Source of the DNA: Mixophyes australis
Taxonomy: Eukaryota > Chordata > Amphibia > Anura > Limnodynastidae
Reading direction: 5' to 3'
NCBI GenBank assembly: GCA_036250195.1
Contig: JAVHZZ010000009.1
Location: 95,403,771-95,467,770, forward strand
DNA: 64,000 nt
Shown: one piece after another, positions 24,601 through 36,177 of the stretch
How the letters are laid out: each line of letters begins with the position of its first letter
Position numbering within the stretch: the first letter of the stretch is position 1
Program-made: the position numbers and the translations under genes
The notes under the pieces: generated by a model
The model's database searches: none
Seen by the model: the letters and a program-made list of their open reading frames with translations, nothing else
What the model was told of the DNA's origin: nothing

Positions 24601-25018
24601 AGCTGAATAGCTACAAACCTTGTCTGACAGCTTAATAATATGCTTCTGCCTTGTACATTTAAGTAGATGGCTTCTGAATTCTCCATTATTTTGTCAACCC
24701 TTGATTCCTTTAAGCATTTCCATTTCATGTAATGTTTTAAATTATGAGGCTGACCGGATATCGGTCTGTGGCACTGTTGTGTTTGAGCAATGTAATAATA
24801 ACATTTAAAGTGTGCTGAGACGCGCGATTGGAAAGTGGAAAATGGCCATCTCAGTTGTGGTGGAAAAACAAAGTGGTTTTGTGCAGAGAGAAAAGGGTAT
24901 GGGCCATTGTGCAAAGCAAGAAACCTAAACGCGCCCTGTCTACACCTTTTATATCATTTAATTTTGTGGTTTTCAACTCCGTCTTCATGAACTGTGACAA
25001 TGGCACATTTGCTGGACC

Positions 25019-25195
25019 TACAACCTGGAGAGCAGGTGCCTGCAACCTGGAGAGCAGGTGCCTGCAACCTGGAGAGCAGGTGCCTGCAACCTGGAGAGCA
25101 GGTGCCTGCAACCTGGAGAGCAGGTGCCTGCAACCTGGAGAGCAGGTGCCTCCAACCTGGAGAGCAGGTGCCTCCAACCTGGAGAGCAGGTGTTT
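25019..25195. repeat. 22-bp minisatellite in intron 1
   Basis: Eight near-identical head-to-tail units of ACCTGGAGAGCAGGTGCCTG + CA. The last two full units carry TCCA in place of TGCA, and the array ends in a degenerate GTGTTTCA. Several frames read through, producing a false ORF of CNLESRCLQPGEQVPATWRA type. The homogeneity suggests recent expansion. Confidence 0.95.
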
Positions 25196-26858
25196 CAACT
25201 GAATTCTTGTTCAAACCGTTTTTTGTTTTAATATGTTATGTGTAGGCCATTAATGGGCAACATGAGACCTTATGGCTGCATGCGAGCCTTTGCCTGCGGC
25301 CCCCACTTCCTTCCTGTTTTACTGTTAAATACGTTTATTATAGGTTGTAAGACTTGTTTAAAATGCCTGCTGATTTGTTGTTACAGATGTATGTCTCTTT
25401 CTTTGATTAAATGTATTGTTTTACCTCAATATTGAGATTAAGGGTAATATGCAGCCATTTTCAAGGTTAGAAATTTGCGCAGCAGTAAAAGTGGAAAACT
25501 GGGAACAGAGCGTATTTAGCTGGGAAAGGGAGTCATGTTGGAAACAACATATCTTTTAAAAATAATATCCTTTGTGTTACCCAATAACGTATTCAAAGTA
25601 CAATTCAAACAGTGATGGTTGATAGTCAAAGTGCTACTTAGCAACACAACTACTATCTGCGGACCTGCTAGCTAACGACCCTAAGCAAGATGCTGAAAAT
25701 GTGGGGAATCGGTTGAACATATGGCAGTTAATCCCGAAATACGCAAAAGCCCACACTCAAATCATATTTGAAATAATCGCTTGAACAAGTGAATCCATAT
25801 GATATTATTATTTTTTCACCTGGAATTCTGTGAAGATGGGGTTACCATCCATACTGTACACCCAAGATTCTGGGCCTCTGTTTCAGTGGCACAACTAGGG
25901 TTTGGGTAAGATATCCCGTACAAATTTCACAGCATAGTAACGAAGCTTATATTGCAAATACGGCAGGCATACTGTATTACTGCTACTGCGGAGTATGTTA
26001 ATTGGCCACTTCTAACTTTAATATGATATTATTCACTGTATATTTGGACAACACTCTGTATTGTGTAATGGACCTCTACTTTAAGCAGAAGTATCTTCAA
26101 GCTCCACTACTTAATGTAATCTTCAGTGACTTTGAGCATACTGAAGTAAACCTTGTTTATTTTATATTCCACCCAACCTCCATACACCTACATAAAGCTA
26201 AGTCTGAGGTCTATTTCTAATAGTTCTTGGCACTGTGGAAGCATTCAGAAAGAGTACAGGCTGGTAAGGTGTTTTTTTTGTTTTGTTTGTATTCAGGGCT
26301 TTGGGAGTGGCTAGTGTGCAATGTTGCTTGGGGGGGCACTGGCTGTTATGTAATTTTTATGGAGCACAGAGATTCCTCAGTTTACTGATCTTCAAATGCA
26401 ATTTCACATCTCAGGGATATTATAATTTCTTGCTGCTTAGACACCTTAATCCTTCACTAAGAGATTGGTTAATTGTGAGACCACTCTTAACATTTTAGTC
26501 ACCCTGTTTCGGGCAATCTTTGGCTACGGGTCTAGTATCTACATTATATGCTGAGTTTAGAGCCCCTAGTGCACCGACAAGAGACCACCATGAAATAGCT
26601 TAGGAAGTAGTTATTGGCAAAATTCTGGATGAGGATGAAATTGACATTTCTCTTACCCCAAAGTTTTTCATATTTCCTCTCCCTTCTCTTGTGGCTACTT
26701 ACAGACACCAAATGAACCTAATACAACATACCATGGCTGCCGCCACCTGCTAGTTAGTTGCAGATTAGAAATCCCTGATGGCCATGGTTTTCTCAGCAAT
26801 AATGAACAGAATAAGGTATACGAATCAAATAAAATACATGATGTGTGTTACTAACCAT

Positions 26859-27174
26859 GGCCCTGAGTCATTAAAGAGAGCAAAGCAAAAGAAAAGGAGT
26901 AACTTTGCACCTGGGCAAAACCATGTTTCATTGGAGGGGGAGGTAAATTTAAAATGTGGGGACAGATGTATAGTTTGGGTAAGGTATGGCCTAGATCAAT
27001 TTTAAATTTCAGTGTTATAAAGCTATCAAGTATTTGAGTTGTACATGTAAAATCAACCAGTATTTCCTTACATGCAAAATAATAAACAAATTTTCACCCC
27101 TTGCATTGTAACATGGTTGGTCCAGGATCACATTTACTTTTTTTTTGCCTTGCTCTCCTTAATGACTCAGGCCC
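26859..27174. repeat. MITE with GGCCCTGAGTCATTAA ends
   Basis: Inverted termini GGCCCTGAGTCATTAA and TTAATGACTCAGGCCCC. Internal inverted pairs include GCAAAACCATGTTTCATTGG against CATTGTAACATGGT. It is related to 9668-10004. Confidence 0.6.
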
Positions 27175-27625
27175 CATATGGCAAAATCTTAACATCAAGA
27201 TACAACTATTGATTATGCCCTAATGGATCCATTCCTCATGCCATCTTGTGATTAGCGTCTGGCGGGTCATCTGCCCACTTTTTGGTGCCCGGTCACGCAC
27301 TGATACGCTAATAATCCTTTAATATCCAATACCCTTGTGAGTTTACCTTTTTACACAAGCCCATCCTTGTCGAGTATTGGCATAGGCCTTTCTTGTGGTG
27401 CCACATGTCTTGATATATTTCAAGATAAAACAGAAAAGTTTAATGAGAGGAGTTGATCTAAAGTAGTAGCAGGTAGGACTGATGTGATATTTACACTTTT
27501 GCACATTGGGTCTCTTCATTTTTATTTGCATCTCTTCACACACATTGATGCTAGTTTGAGGAGGTATTTATAGAGAGTGGAGAGTTGGTGTGGTCCTCGC
27601 TGTGGGCAGGGCAGACCATCTAAAA

Positions 27626-27773
27626 CAGGCCTGTCCAACCTGCGGAACTCCAGGTGTTGTGAAACTACAAGCCCCAGCATGCTTTGCCGGTAGACAACCA
27701 GTTGATAGCTGGAAAGGCATGCTGGGACTTGTAGTTTCACAACACCTGGAGGGTCGCAGGTTGGACAGGCCTG
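27626..27773. mobile_element. 148-bp hAT-like foldback MITE
   Basis: CAGGCCTGTCCAACCTGCGG and GTCGCAGGTTGGACAGGCCTG are inverted. The arms continue through CCAGGTGTTGTGAAACTACA and its complement. The flanks ATCTAAAA and ATCTAAAG are a 7-of-8 target duplication. Confidence 0.85.
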
Positions 27774-28630
27774 ATCTAAAGGCACCGATGCTAAACAAAA
27801 GTGTTTTGTGCTAGAAATCTGGTACGTGTCCTAAAGGAAATGATCGCTTCGGTGCATTAAGTCATACGAGCATTTGCGCTGCTGAGTTTGTGTGGTCGGA
27901 ATGAGCCATCCGGATTATGTGATTGGTTTGGTACTTACAGGTGGGTGAATACATGTTCCTAAATATAGAAGGTTGCACATTCAGTTGCCCATTTCAGAAT
28001 AAACAAAACCAGACATTGTTTATTAATGTTACATTCTCATTTACTCTGTAGGTCAGGCTGCTACTGAAAAGAGCGGAGCAGAAATTGGTGTACTGCGTAA
28101 CTTGTGTGGAAGAAATAAATGAAAATTCAGTCACATTTATTTGGGCGTATGGTTCACACCAGTCTTAATTTATCATGCCAGTTATAGAGCTTAACCCCAA
28201 AACAGTTATTTATAGCATACAAAATTAGAAAATTGTTAACACTTAGTACAGTGCAGTACACAAAGAGATTTTCCTGAGAAAGCAGTTCCTCTTATTGGTA
28301 CAGAACACATTCCTTCCTTCTTGGTAATTAGACACGTTTCCTCCCCTGCAAATACAGTCTAATTTCCTGGGAATTAAAGCATAACTCCATCTTTAATATT
28401 GAGGTCTATTTCCATAGTTTTCTAGAAATAAGATTACGTATCTAATTAAGCACAATCCCTTAGACAATCCTTTAGGCAGCTACATAGTTTCTCATATAAG
28501 CAAGTGCAGATGTTATCACACTTGCACATTCCTTGATGTTTTTTGTAATCGTTGTTGATTATTATAATTCATTGCAACCGTATCTTACCTTCATAGACTA
28601 CCAAGGTAGTAAAGAGATAGGTTTTCTGGT

Positions 28631-29235
28631 TGTCCGGTGGGGGGACTGCAGGATCAGTCCCTGAACCACGTGGTGGCATGTAGCCACCGCACAGGGACCA
28701 CTGCTGACAGCTGCAGTATATTGGTGCCTCCTAGACCCATGAATCTGCATGCATTGGGTTGAGATGGTGAAATGGACAGGAGGCTGGATAACCTCCTGCC
28801 AGCATGTGTGTAAAATACTGTATAAAAAGGGTCAACGTAATCCATGCAAAATGTATTTTATCTGTACTTCTGGAAGAATCACCAGTACTAGTAAGGACTC
28901 TCTCTTTATTTTTTTTATTTTTTTTTAGAACAATAAACCTCATACTGTTTTTAAGATCCTGCATGTCGGCTATTACCTGCAGTATCCTGTGACTTACAGA
29001 TGAGAGCTAAACACTCTCCGCTCCCCTGCTGTCCTGCATTGAACCCAACTTCCTGTGTCCATGCTTTGCCTGCTACCTGCAGTCCTGATCCAGAGAAAGC
29101 GGTCTTTAGGAAAGAGCCATAGCCATAAGCAAAGAGGTGCTACAGTAGCTAAAGTACATCCAAAAGTAAGCAGTTCCAGGTGCCAGTGAAGGAGCCTGAT
29201 GGTGGCAACGACTACTTTTCTACAGAAGAGAAATA
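28631..29235 (+). mobile_element. LTR-like remnant with leader
   Basis: Begins near TGTCCGGTGG, contains a TATA-like TGTATAAAAAGGG (about 28817) and an AATAAA signal (about 28931), then TGATGGTGGCAACG, which resembles a primer-binding site. The downstream half resembles 30385-30790 (TCCTGTGACYTACA, TTTGCCTGCTACC, TGGTGGCA). No gag/pol frame follows. The class is unresolved and boundaries are approximate. Confidence 0.4.
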
Positions 29236-29245
29236 AAAGACATCA

Positions 29246-29434
29246 GGGGGTAAATGTATGAATCTCCGGATTCTTCATCTCCGGCGTGTTCAGCCTCTTC
29301 AGCGCTTAAATTTAAAGCGGCGCTGCATTGTAAAGGGAAGTTTCCCTTTACAATGCTGCGCCGCTTTAAATTTAAGCGCTAAAGAGGCTGAACACGCCGG
29401 AGATGAAGAATCCGGAGATACATACATTTACCCC
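29246..29434. repeat. Near-perfect 189-bp hairpin MITE
   Basis: GGGGGTAAATGTATGAATCT on the left is matched by AGATACATACATTTACCCC on the right. Almost the whole interior (TCCGGATTCTTCATCTCCGG, AGCGCTTAAATTTAAAGCGG, GTAAAGGGAAG) folds back on itself at about 29340. The ends resemble the outer arms of the 1937-2114 element. Confidence 0.9.
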
Positions 29435-30384
29435 AAGGTGGCAAAGTAAGCCCACCCTGTCGCACTTTCTCTAATCTTCTAGATGATGTTGAGCTACAAC
29501 CCGTGTATGTGATCAAACACACCAAATATGTATGGGTGCAATTTAGAACAAGTCACAGGGATACAGCAAAGTTTGTCACAAAGTACGCACCTCTCATCCT
29601 CACTCATTACTCTCTTTGGAATTCCCTCCCGCATACAACAGTGTGCCTCCGCATGAGTGTTCCCTGAAAATACACCTTCAGGCAACGCACAATGTACGTT
29701 TATCCTCTTTCTATACTCAAGCATCCTACTAATCTCCAAACCAACATTGCTCTGTGATTGCAGCACCTTTAACCACTTGTTCCCATTGCAATCTGGCTGG
29801 ACTCATTTGCACTATGTGGCACTGAACCTCATGCATCAAACACCTATTTTCCTGTTGTTTGCAAGCAGGGCCCTCTTATCTCTTTGTTTGTCTAATACCC
29901 ACTTGCTTTATTACTGTGTTTGTTCCTGGAGTGTGACTGGATCACTTATAAATAACTTGTGGTGAAATGGCTTGTTTGGGGGTTGTACCTTTCTTTGTGG
30001 AATGTGTATTCTGCAACTTTCTGAAGAAAGGATTCATGTTAATTAGACCCTTTGACTTGATAGTAGAGTTCCTGCCTCTGAAATAAGATGTAGGAAATCA
30101 CAGCAAGGTTTTTAGGATATCACAGATAAGTGTAAATATTGTTAGCTTTGCTATGCAGGTAAATCCATGTTTTGGTAAACATGTTACCTCCTGATTCTAA
30201 AAATAGCTCAGACATCGAGGAGGCTGGCTTACCCAGTGAGACTGTGTTTAAATATATATTAAAACGGCACTGTTTAGTATTAAAAGTTATTCTTCTGATT
30301 TCATCTGACCTTAGCACTGGTACCTCCAATCAGTGTGACTGAAAATAAACATAATTTGCTTCAAAGACCTGCTCGAAAATATCT

Positions 30385-30790
30385 TCCAGGCTTAAAATCC
30401 TGTGACCTACAAATTAGACCCAAAATCTAATCCGTTCCCGGCTGTTTCTGAGGTTTGGACCCAGCTCTCCTGTACCACCTCTTTGCCTGCTACCCAGCAG
30501 CTTTGGCCAGTGTGATAGGCCAGGGGGGATCCATCCACAGCACCCTGATCCATAGTAAGCGTTCAGGGGTACCAGCCCAAGTGTACCAGCATGGGAGTAC
30601 ACTAGCAGTGACAGTTACCCCAGAAGGACCGTGGTTCTAAGTGCCATAACAGAGCCCAGTGGTGGCAGCAAGCTCCTCCTACTGTGGCAGGAGGGGCGTA
30701 TTCGGAATAAGGAAAGGGGACGATGCCAAAGTAAGCCCAGCCAGTTCTCGACAACAACAGACAGGGTGGCATAGGCGGTCCATCCTGTCA
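30385..30790 (+). mobile_element. Second LTR-like remnant
   Basis: Shares block order with 28960-29230: TCCTGTGACCTACA, CTTTGCCTGCTACC, GTAAGCGTTCAGG, then CCCAGTGGTGGCAGCA as a possible primer-binding site. It is truncated at both ends, with no coding domain. Confidence 0.4.
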
Positions 30791-30852
30791 CAGTTCCCAA
30801 TTGTAAAGCACTGTGGAATATGCTGCTGCTATATAAATAAATGTTGATAATA
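30787..30852 (+). mobile_element. L2-like LINE 3' tail
   Basis: TTGTAAAGCACTGTGGAATA, TGCTGCTGCTATATAAATAA, ATGTTGATAATAA is the typical L2 3' end. Nothing coding is attached. Confidence 0.7.
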
Positions 30853-32345
30853 AGTATTGTTATTATGATTAAGGATCTTGTGAGTAGTGTTTGTGGATTG
30901 GATCAGTTATGAGTTGCACCTGGCGATACGGACTCATTTAAACTGTTCTGCACATTCAATATCGCAACAACAGTTTCCAACTGTGTTTGTTCATCAGAGT
31001 CTGAAATTTGGATTTTTGTTCCATGTTGAAAATGTACTTTGACATTTATGGTCTCCATGGTGTGTCATTTGTTGGGGAACAAACTCATCATGGATAGACT
31101 GTCCATTTTCAAATGGCAGTGATCCCTATATCGGACTTCTTTAAGCTTCTAATGAATGAAGCGTAAAGGGCTCATCCACATTGATTCTTGGGTTTACCTC
31201 CCATGTACCTCTTTGGTGAGGCTGCCTAAGGGGTTGTTTATGAAGTATAATTAAATCTCCATAACTGTGTGCCATGTTACTGCCCTACGATAGTAGGGAC
31301 AACCTGTAGTCAGTATAATTCCTTAAAATAAGGAAAAAAAGATGGGAATTCTGTAGGAGCAATATCTACTTTTTATTGACTACATTGAATTTTTATCCCA
31401 TGTAGTATGTATGGAGTACATGTACCTAACATCCAGAGGGGGAAGTACTGCATGGTCTTTAAGATGTATCAGTATATGACAAAATAGTGAGAGTCATTCG
31501 TGTTCTGAATGAAAGTTTTATGGGAAAGAATAAGAAGTTGTAAAATGCCATCCAAGTACGTTTATTTTATTTGACAGACCTAATCAGTGATTGATATAGT
31601 TGGCTACCTGAGATTAATAAGTTTGACTTGATTAAAAAGTCAGCTGTCTGTAAAGATTCTCCGGCAGTGTCTGGTTTTCCTGAGCTCAAGAAGGAGCTCA
31701 CTGACTGTTTTGTAAAAGCACAGACGTCATGTTTGGGAAAAATTGTCCAAAATTGTTCATATGAATGACATTCACAAATATTTTACTGCTTTTTAGGAAT
31801 TTGTCTTTAGTAACTTCAAATATAACATAGGATTGTACCTGCACAGTTATAATGGGGGTTTCCACCTTTAAAATTATTTGGGCTATATGTGCCATTTATC
31901 TCACTGGGAATTAGTTTTAATATGGTTATTGGTGATGACAGACGGCTCTTTTTGCAGCCAGCATGTAGCTGCTCCTGGAATGCTGCATACAGTTGTTTAT
32001 AGAGGGTATCTGTAGTGGTGTGACCTCTGCAGTAATATGCTGGCACAAGGAAAGGATAAACGGCTGGTAATATACTGGGCATAGAAAGTGCCTGTCTGAC
32101 ACCAGCCTAAAGGTTCCCTTTTTGTCTGGCAGATATGAGCCACACAATACACAAGCTTCCTATGGCACATATGATGACCTGACCAGTTTTTCAGCCAATG
32201 CTAGATTGAAATGATCGCAGCCCCTACATAACATTCTTTACCGCTGTGAAAGAATGCGGTGTTCCTTGCTGGCTTCATTTTATATTCATAAGAAAATAAA
32301 ATGTGCAAAATAGAAAAGGGGGTAAATTCTTTTTATAGTCATTGT

Positions 32346-33207
32346 GGGCTTGATTCATTAAGGAACACAAAGCGAACGCAATGTGCATTTTTTTTAAAAC
32401 GCACATAAATCGGGTATACGCAGGGCCGTATTCAACAAGGAGCAGATGTCTGGTGATGAATATGAGTCTAGGTCCGCTCTGCTAAACTAGACAGGACAAT
32501 GCAGGATATGTCGAATGCATTTGTGGAATATAAATTCACAAAAGAACGCACAGAAAAACAAAAACTATTCAATTAATGTCACCTGTTAATATAGTCATTA
32601 ATGACAAGACATTACATTTTTATTTTTTTAAAAGTAGTTTTGCCCCATAAAATATATTTTGATTAATATATAATTTACGTCTACTGTACGTAATAACATT
32701 TTTACAGTTGCCCCTGATAGCATACTAGTAATCAGCACTTAGACTAGACTTGTAGCTGGAGCAAGAGGTACGTCTGAAAAACAAATACCTTAGAGATGCC
32801 CAGACCAGAGGCAGAACTAAGGAGCTCTGGGCTCTAGTGCAGGGAGAAGGGAACTGGGGTCCACAGCTCGCTAGTTCCCCGTGCAACGGCCCCATTGTCT
32901 CCATGGGCCCCGATACAATGCACCTGCTGCACCAATGGTAACTTCGCCACTTTCCCAGACCTTGAATCCGACACATCTGCATGCGCTTGTGGCACATCCT
33001 TACTGTACATTGACTGCTGAAATACGCCCATTTCCCTCCCCGTTCCTCCCATGAAAACGTAGCCTGTAGGAAGTGTCCTTTGTGCTCGAAGATGGATTGA
33101 AAGTTGCTGCATTCTGTTTTTTATGGTCCGGATCTGGGCATGCGCAGAGTAATTATGCGTAGTATACACAACGAATCGCCAGTTACGCTCCTTAATGAGT
33201 CCGTCCC
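32346..33207. repeat. Element with TTGATTCATTAAGG ends, interrupted
   Basis: GGGCTTGATTCATTAAGG and CCTTAATGAGTCCGTCC are inverted, and the body matches the family at 2119-2750. A separate hAT-like fragment (about 32805-32955, AGAGGCAGAACTAAGG to GGTAACTTCGCCACTT) interrupts it. Confidence 0.5.
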
Positions 33208-34475
33208 TGTGCATCTATATATGACATTTTTCAAATGAAACTTACTACCTATCTATTATCATTGGTAAGATACATTGTCTGGTAGAGTGTATTAAACATT
33301 AACCAAATTGGACAAAAGTTCACTTGCTTGCTGCTTTGTGAGGTTGGCATATGTATGGGGGAAAAGGGAATGGTGCCCACTGCCAAATCATTGGTCAGAT
33401 GACGGCAAATTTGAATTGTAGATTATATCTGTGTCAACCTACCAGGTATCCCCCAGGATGTATGTCTCCAGACAGCTGGGCCTCCGTTTTTGGTTCTTGG
33501 AGGCCACTAGGTGGTGGTCTGGTCCTTCCTGGCCGGGTTCAGTCCCATTCTGTGTCAGCAGGGATGCCGAGAGGGGGGGGGGGGGGCTGGTGAGGTACAC
33601 AATACCGGGACCCGGGCCTGCCCATTGTGAGAGGAGCTACCAATCTGGTGTGGCAACGCCTCCTTTGGCGGCTATGGAAAGGACCCCAAGAAGTTGCTGT
33701 GCCAGGGCCCTGTTTGTCTGTGCTGTGCTCTCAGTTCTCCTGCACAGCAGCATAATATCAGTGCTGAAGGAGTCGCATAACATTGCTTAATGTGTGTTTT
33801 CCAAGTATGATTTTGACAAAATGGCTTCAATAATTTTGGAACGGAAATCCAAGGCAAACGTGACATTGCTTAGTCTAAAATATGCAGCACTTGCTTCTTT
33901 TTGATGACAAAAGCAATAAAACAACTATAGGATCCTATAACCCTAAATTGGATTAATCAATTTACACCAGGAGTAAAGATGTTTGAAACAGCCATGTATC
34001 GTTTCTCGAACCAGTTTGACAAATCAGTGCAAAAATGTGAAAATTGTTCAGAATGTCTCCTATTTTTGACTAATTAAAACAATTTGAGCTAAATCAGAGA
34101 AATTAGACCAGGTTTGGCCATGTTTGCGTCAGTTAAACTATGTGCAAACAGGCTCAAGCAAGTTTGAACCTAAATTGTAGATTTTAACCATTTCTACTCA
34201 ACGTGTGCAGTAAACTTCAAACTCAGCAATTCAAATAAAAACCATTACATTTTTTTTTACAATTATTCAAACACTTAATTTTAATAGTGTTTCAAAATAA
34301 AAAAAAAAGCTAATTTAAATGTGAACGTTGAACTGTGAATGTTTAGCGCGAGCCCTCAATTATCGATTGTAGCACCAACTTGTTTGGTACTATGAAACTG
34401 GTGAAATTCGTGCTCATTTTAAACGATCTCAAAATTTTCAGTTATCTCTACCCTGAGTGTGAGTATACGGACTTA

Positions 34476-34643
34476 GGGGTATATTTACAAAACTGCGGGT
34501 TTGAAAAAGTGGAGATATTGCCTATAGCAACCAATCGGATTCTAGTTATTTATTTAGTACATTCTACAAAATGACAGCTAGAATCTGGTTGCTATAGGCA
34601 ACATCTCCACTTTTTCAAACCCACAGTTTAGTAAATATACCCC
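34476..34643. mobile_element. Palindromic Harbinger-like MITE with TTA TSD
   Basis: GGGGTATATTTACAAAACTG to CAGTTTAGTAAATATACCCC, flanked on both sides by TTA (34473-34475, 34644-34646), the 3-bp target of PIF/Harbinger transposases. The central loop is inverted relative to most other copies. Confidence 0.9.
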
Positions 34644-35417
34644 TTACAAATAATCAGTGATGAAACCCTCCCAAACAACTGTACTGGGTACACCAGCACC
34701 CATAGGAACCCTAAACATGGGTGAAATGTTGGTGTGCTCTTTTTTTGTCTCTTCAACCCAATAACCCTATCCCCAATAAGCAGTGTAGAAAATGAAAAGG
34801 TAATATTGTCCATGAGGACAATGTTTAACATAAGTATAAAAATAATAAACAATGCATAGTTTCAAAATCAAGAGTGTGTATGAATTTTTATTTAATGTAC
34901 TTAGATACATTATAATGTATAGTTCAATAGTGATAGGACCCTGTTGTTTTTCAGGTGATTTACAATACAGTTGTTGTTTGCAATACAATGTAAACCTCTA
35001 ATAAGCTATTTTATGTTTGTCAGATACTTTTCAGTAAAACACAATATCATTCGCAGATGTCCGTCTTTTGTTCTAATGAGTCATGTATCCACCCAACTGA
35101 ATGCAACACATTCTCATATGTCTGCCAGCAACCATTAATACTTTATTGTAAACATCATTACCAAGTAATCTACTATAGCAATGTGTATGCTGTAATTTAC
35201 TCTGGCAAATAGACACGCATAGACTATTTTTATTTTCTGTAGACTAGAATTACAATGAGTAATTAATACAAAAAAGAAAAGATTAAACAATTGTGGAGGT
35301 GATTGACCCGCTAACAAAAAGGCCATTATGGGCTATCCACAGATTTGGGTCTGTTGCCATCTACCATAGATTTAGCTGTTAGTTATGATTGTACAAAAGT
35401 TGGGAGTTGCAGATTCT

Positions 35418-35660
35418 AAAGCTGAGTACACGCTACAGGATTTTGTCCAATAATTGGACAAATCAGCCGACATCCGACCGTTTGGTCAGATATCGTGTGA
35501 GTGTGTATAGTGACACGATGATCTAAAGTCGTCCTAAAGTGCTGATCATTGTTTAATTTGGTTGGTCGTACCGTTTAATATGTTCCGATCAACGATCATG
35601 TAGTGTGTATGCACTCATGCTGACGATCTCCATAGAGTTTACAGAGTCTGGCTCTTTTCA
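35418..35660. repeat. Fragment of the GGGTACACACTA MITE family
   Basis: AAAGCTGAGTACACGCTACA, then GACAAATCAGCCGACATCCG and TTTGGTCAGAT, match the inverted right half of the complete copy at 40731-41945. The other end is not visible. Confidence 0.45.
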
Positions 35661-36177
35661 GCCGATGTTGGCACTGAATGTCAGAGTGAATAAATGTAGA
35701 GAATGCTGCAGAAGGAATAATTCATTTGTTCGTTCTGAGAGAATATTTTGTTTCAGAGTCACAGAAGCGAACGAGATTCGTTAGGACATGTGGATAGCTA
35801 TAACAAGGCTTGTTTATCTTAGTAGTACACTGCATGGATGTATTAATGGACTTGACCACCTCGTTTCTGACCAGCCTCCCTGTGTAGTTAGAAAAGGGGC
35901 TTCTTTAATAGAATGAAAAGTGGACTAAACGTCTTGACTATTTTTGCGCTGCAAGACGACAGGACAGAAACAGGAGGTTGTATAAATATGGACCACATTA
36001 ATGTCAAATAAGGGGTTTACTAGAGATTGTACAAGGTAAAGCATTTTCCAGCATAATCAAAAAAACATAATATTGTATGAAAGATGTCTCCTCTAGATAA
36101 ACACAATTAAAATTTATTGAATTTGATGGTTCAGTGTCTTACTAGGCTGAAATTTTGTAGCCTAAAGCGGCGGTTCC

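Noticed and set aside
25019..25195. CRISPR-like array
   Set aside because: Units are directly adjacent with no unique spacers, in a vertebrate intron; it is a minisatellite.
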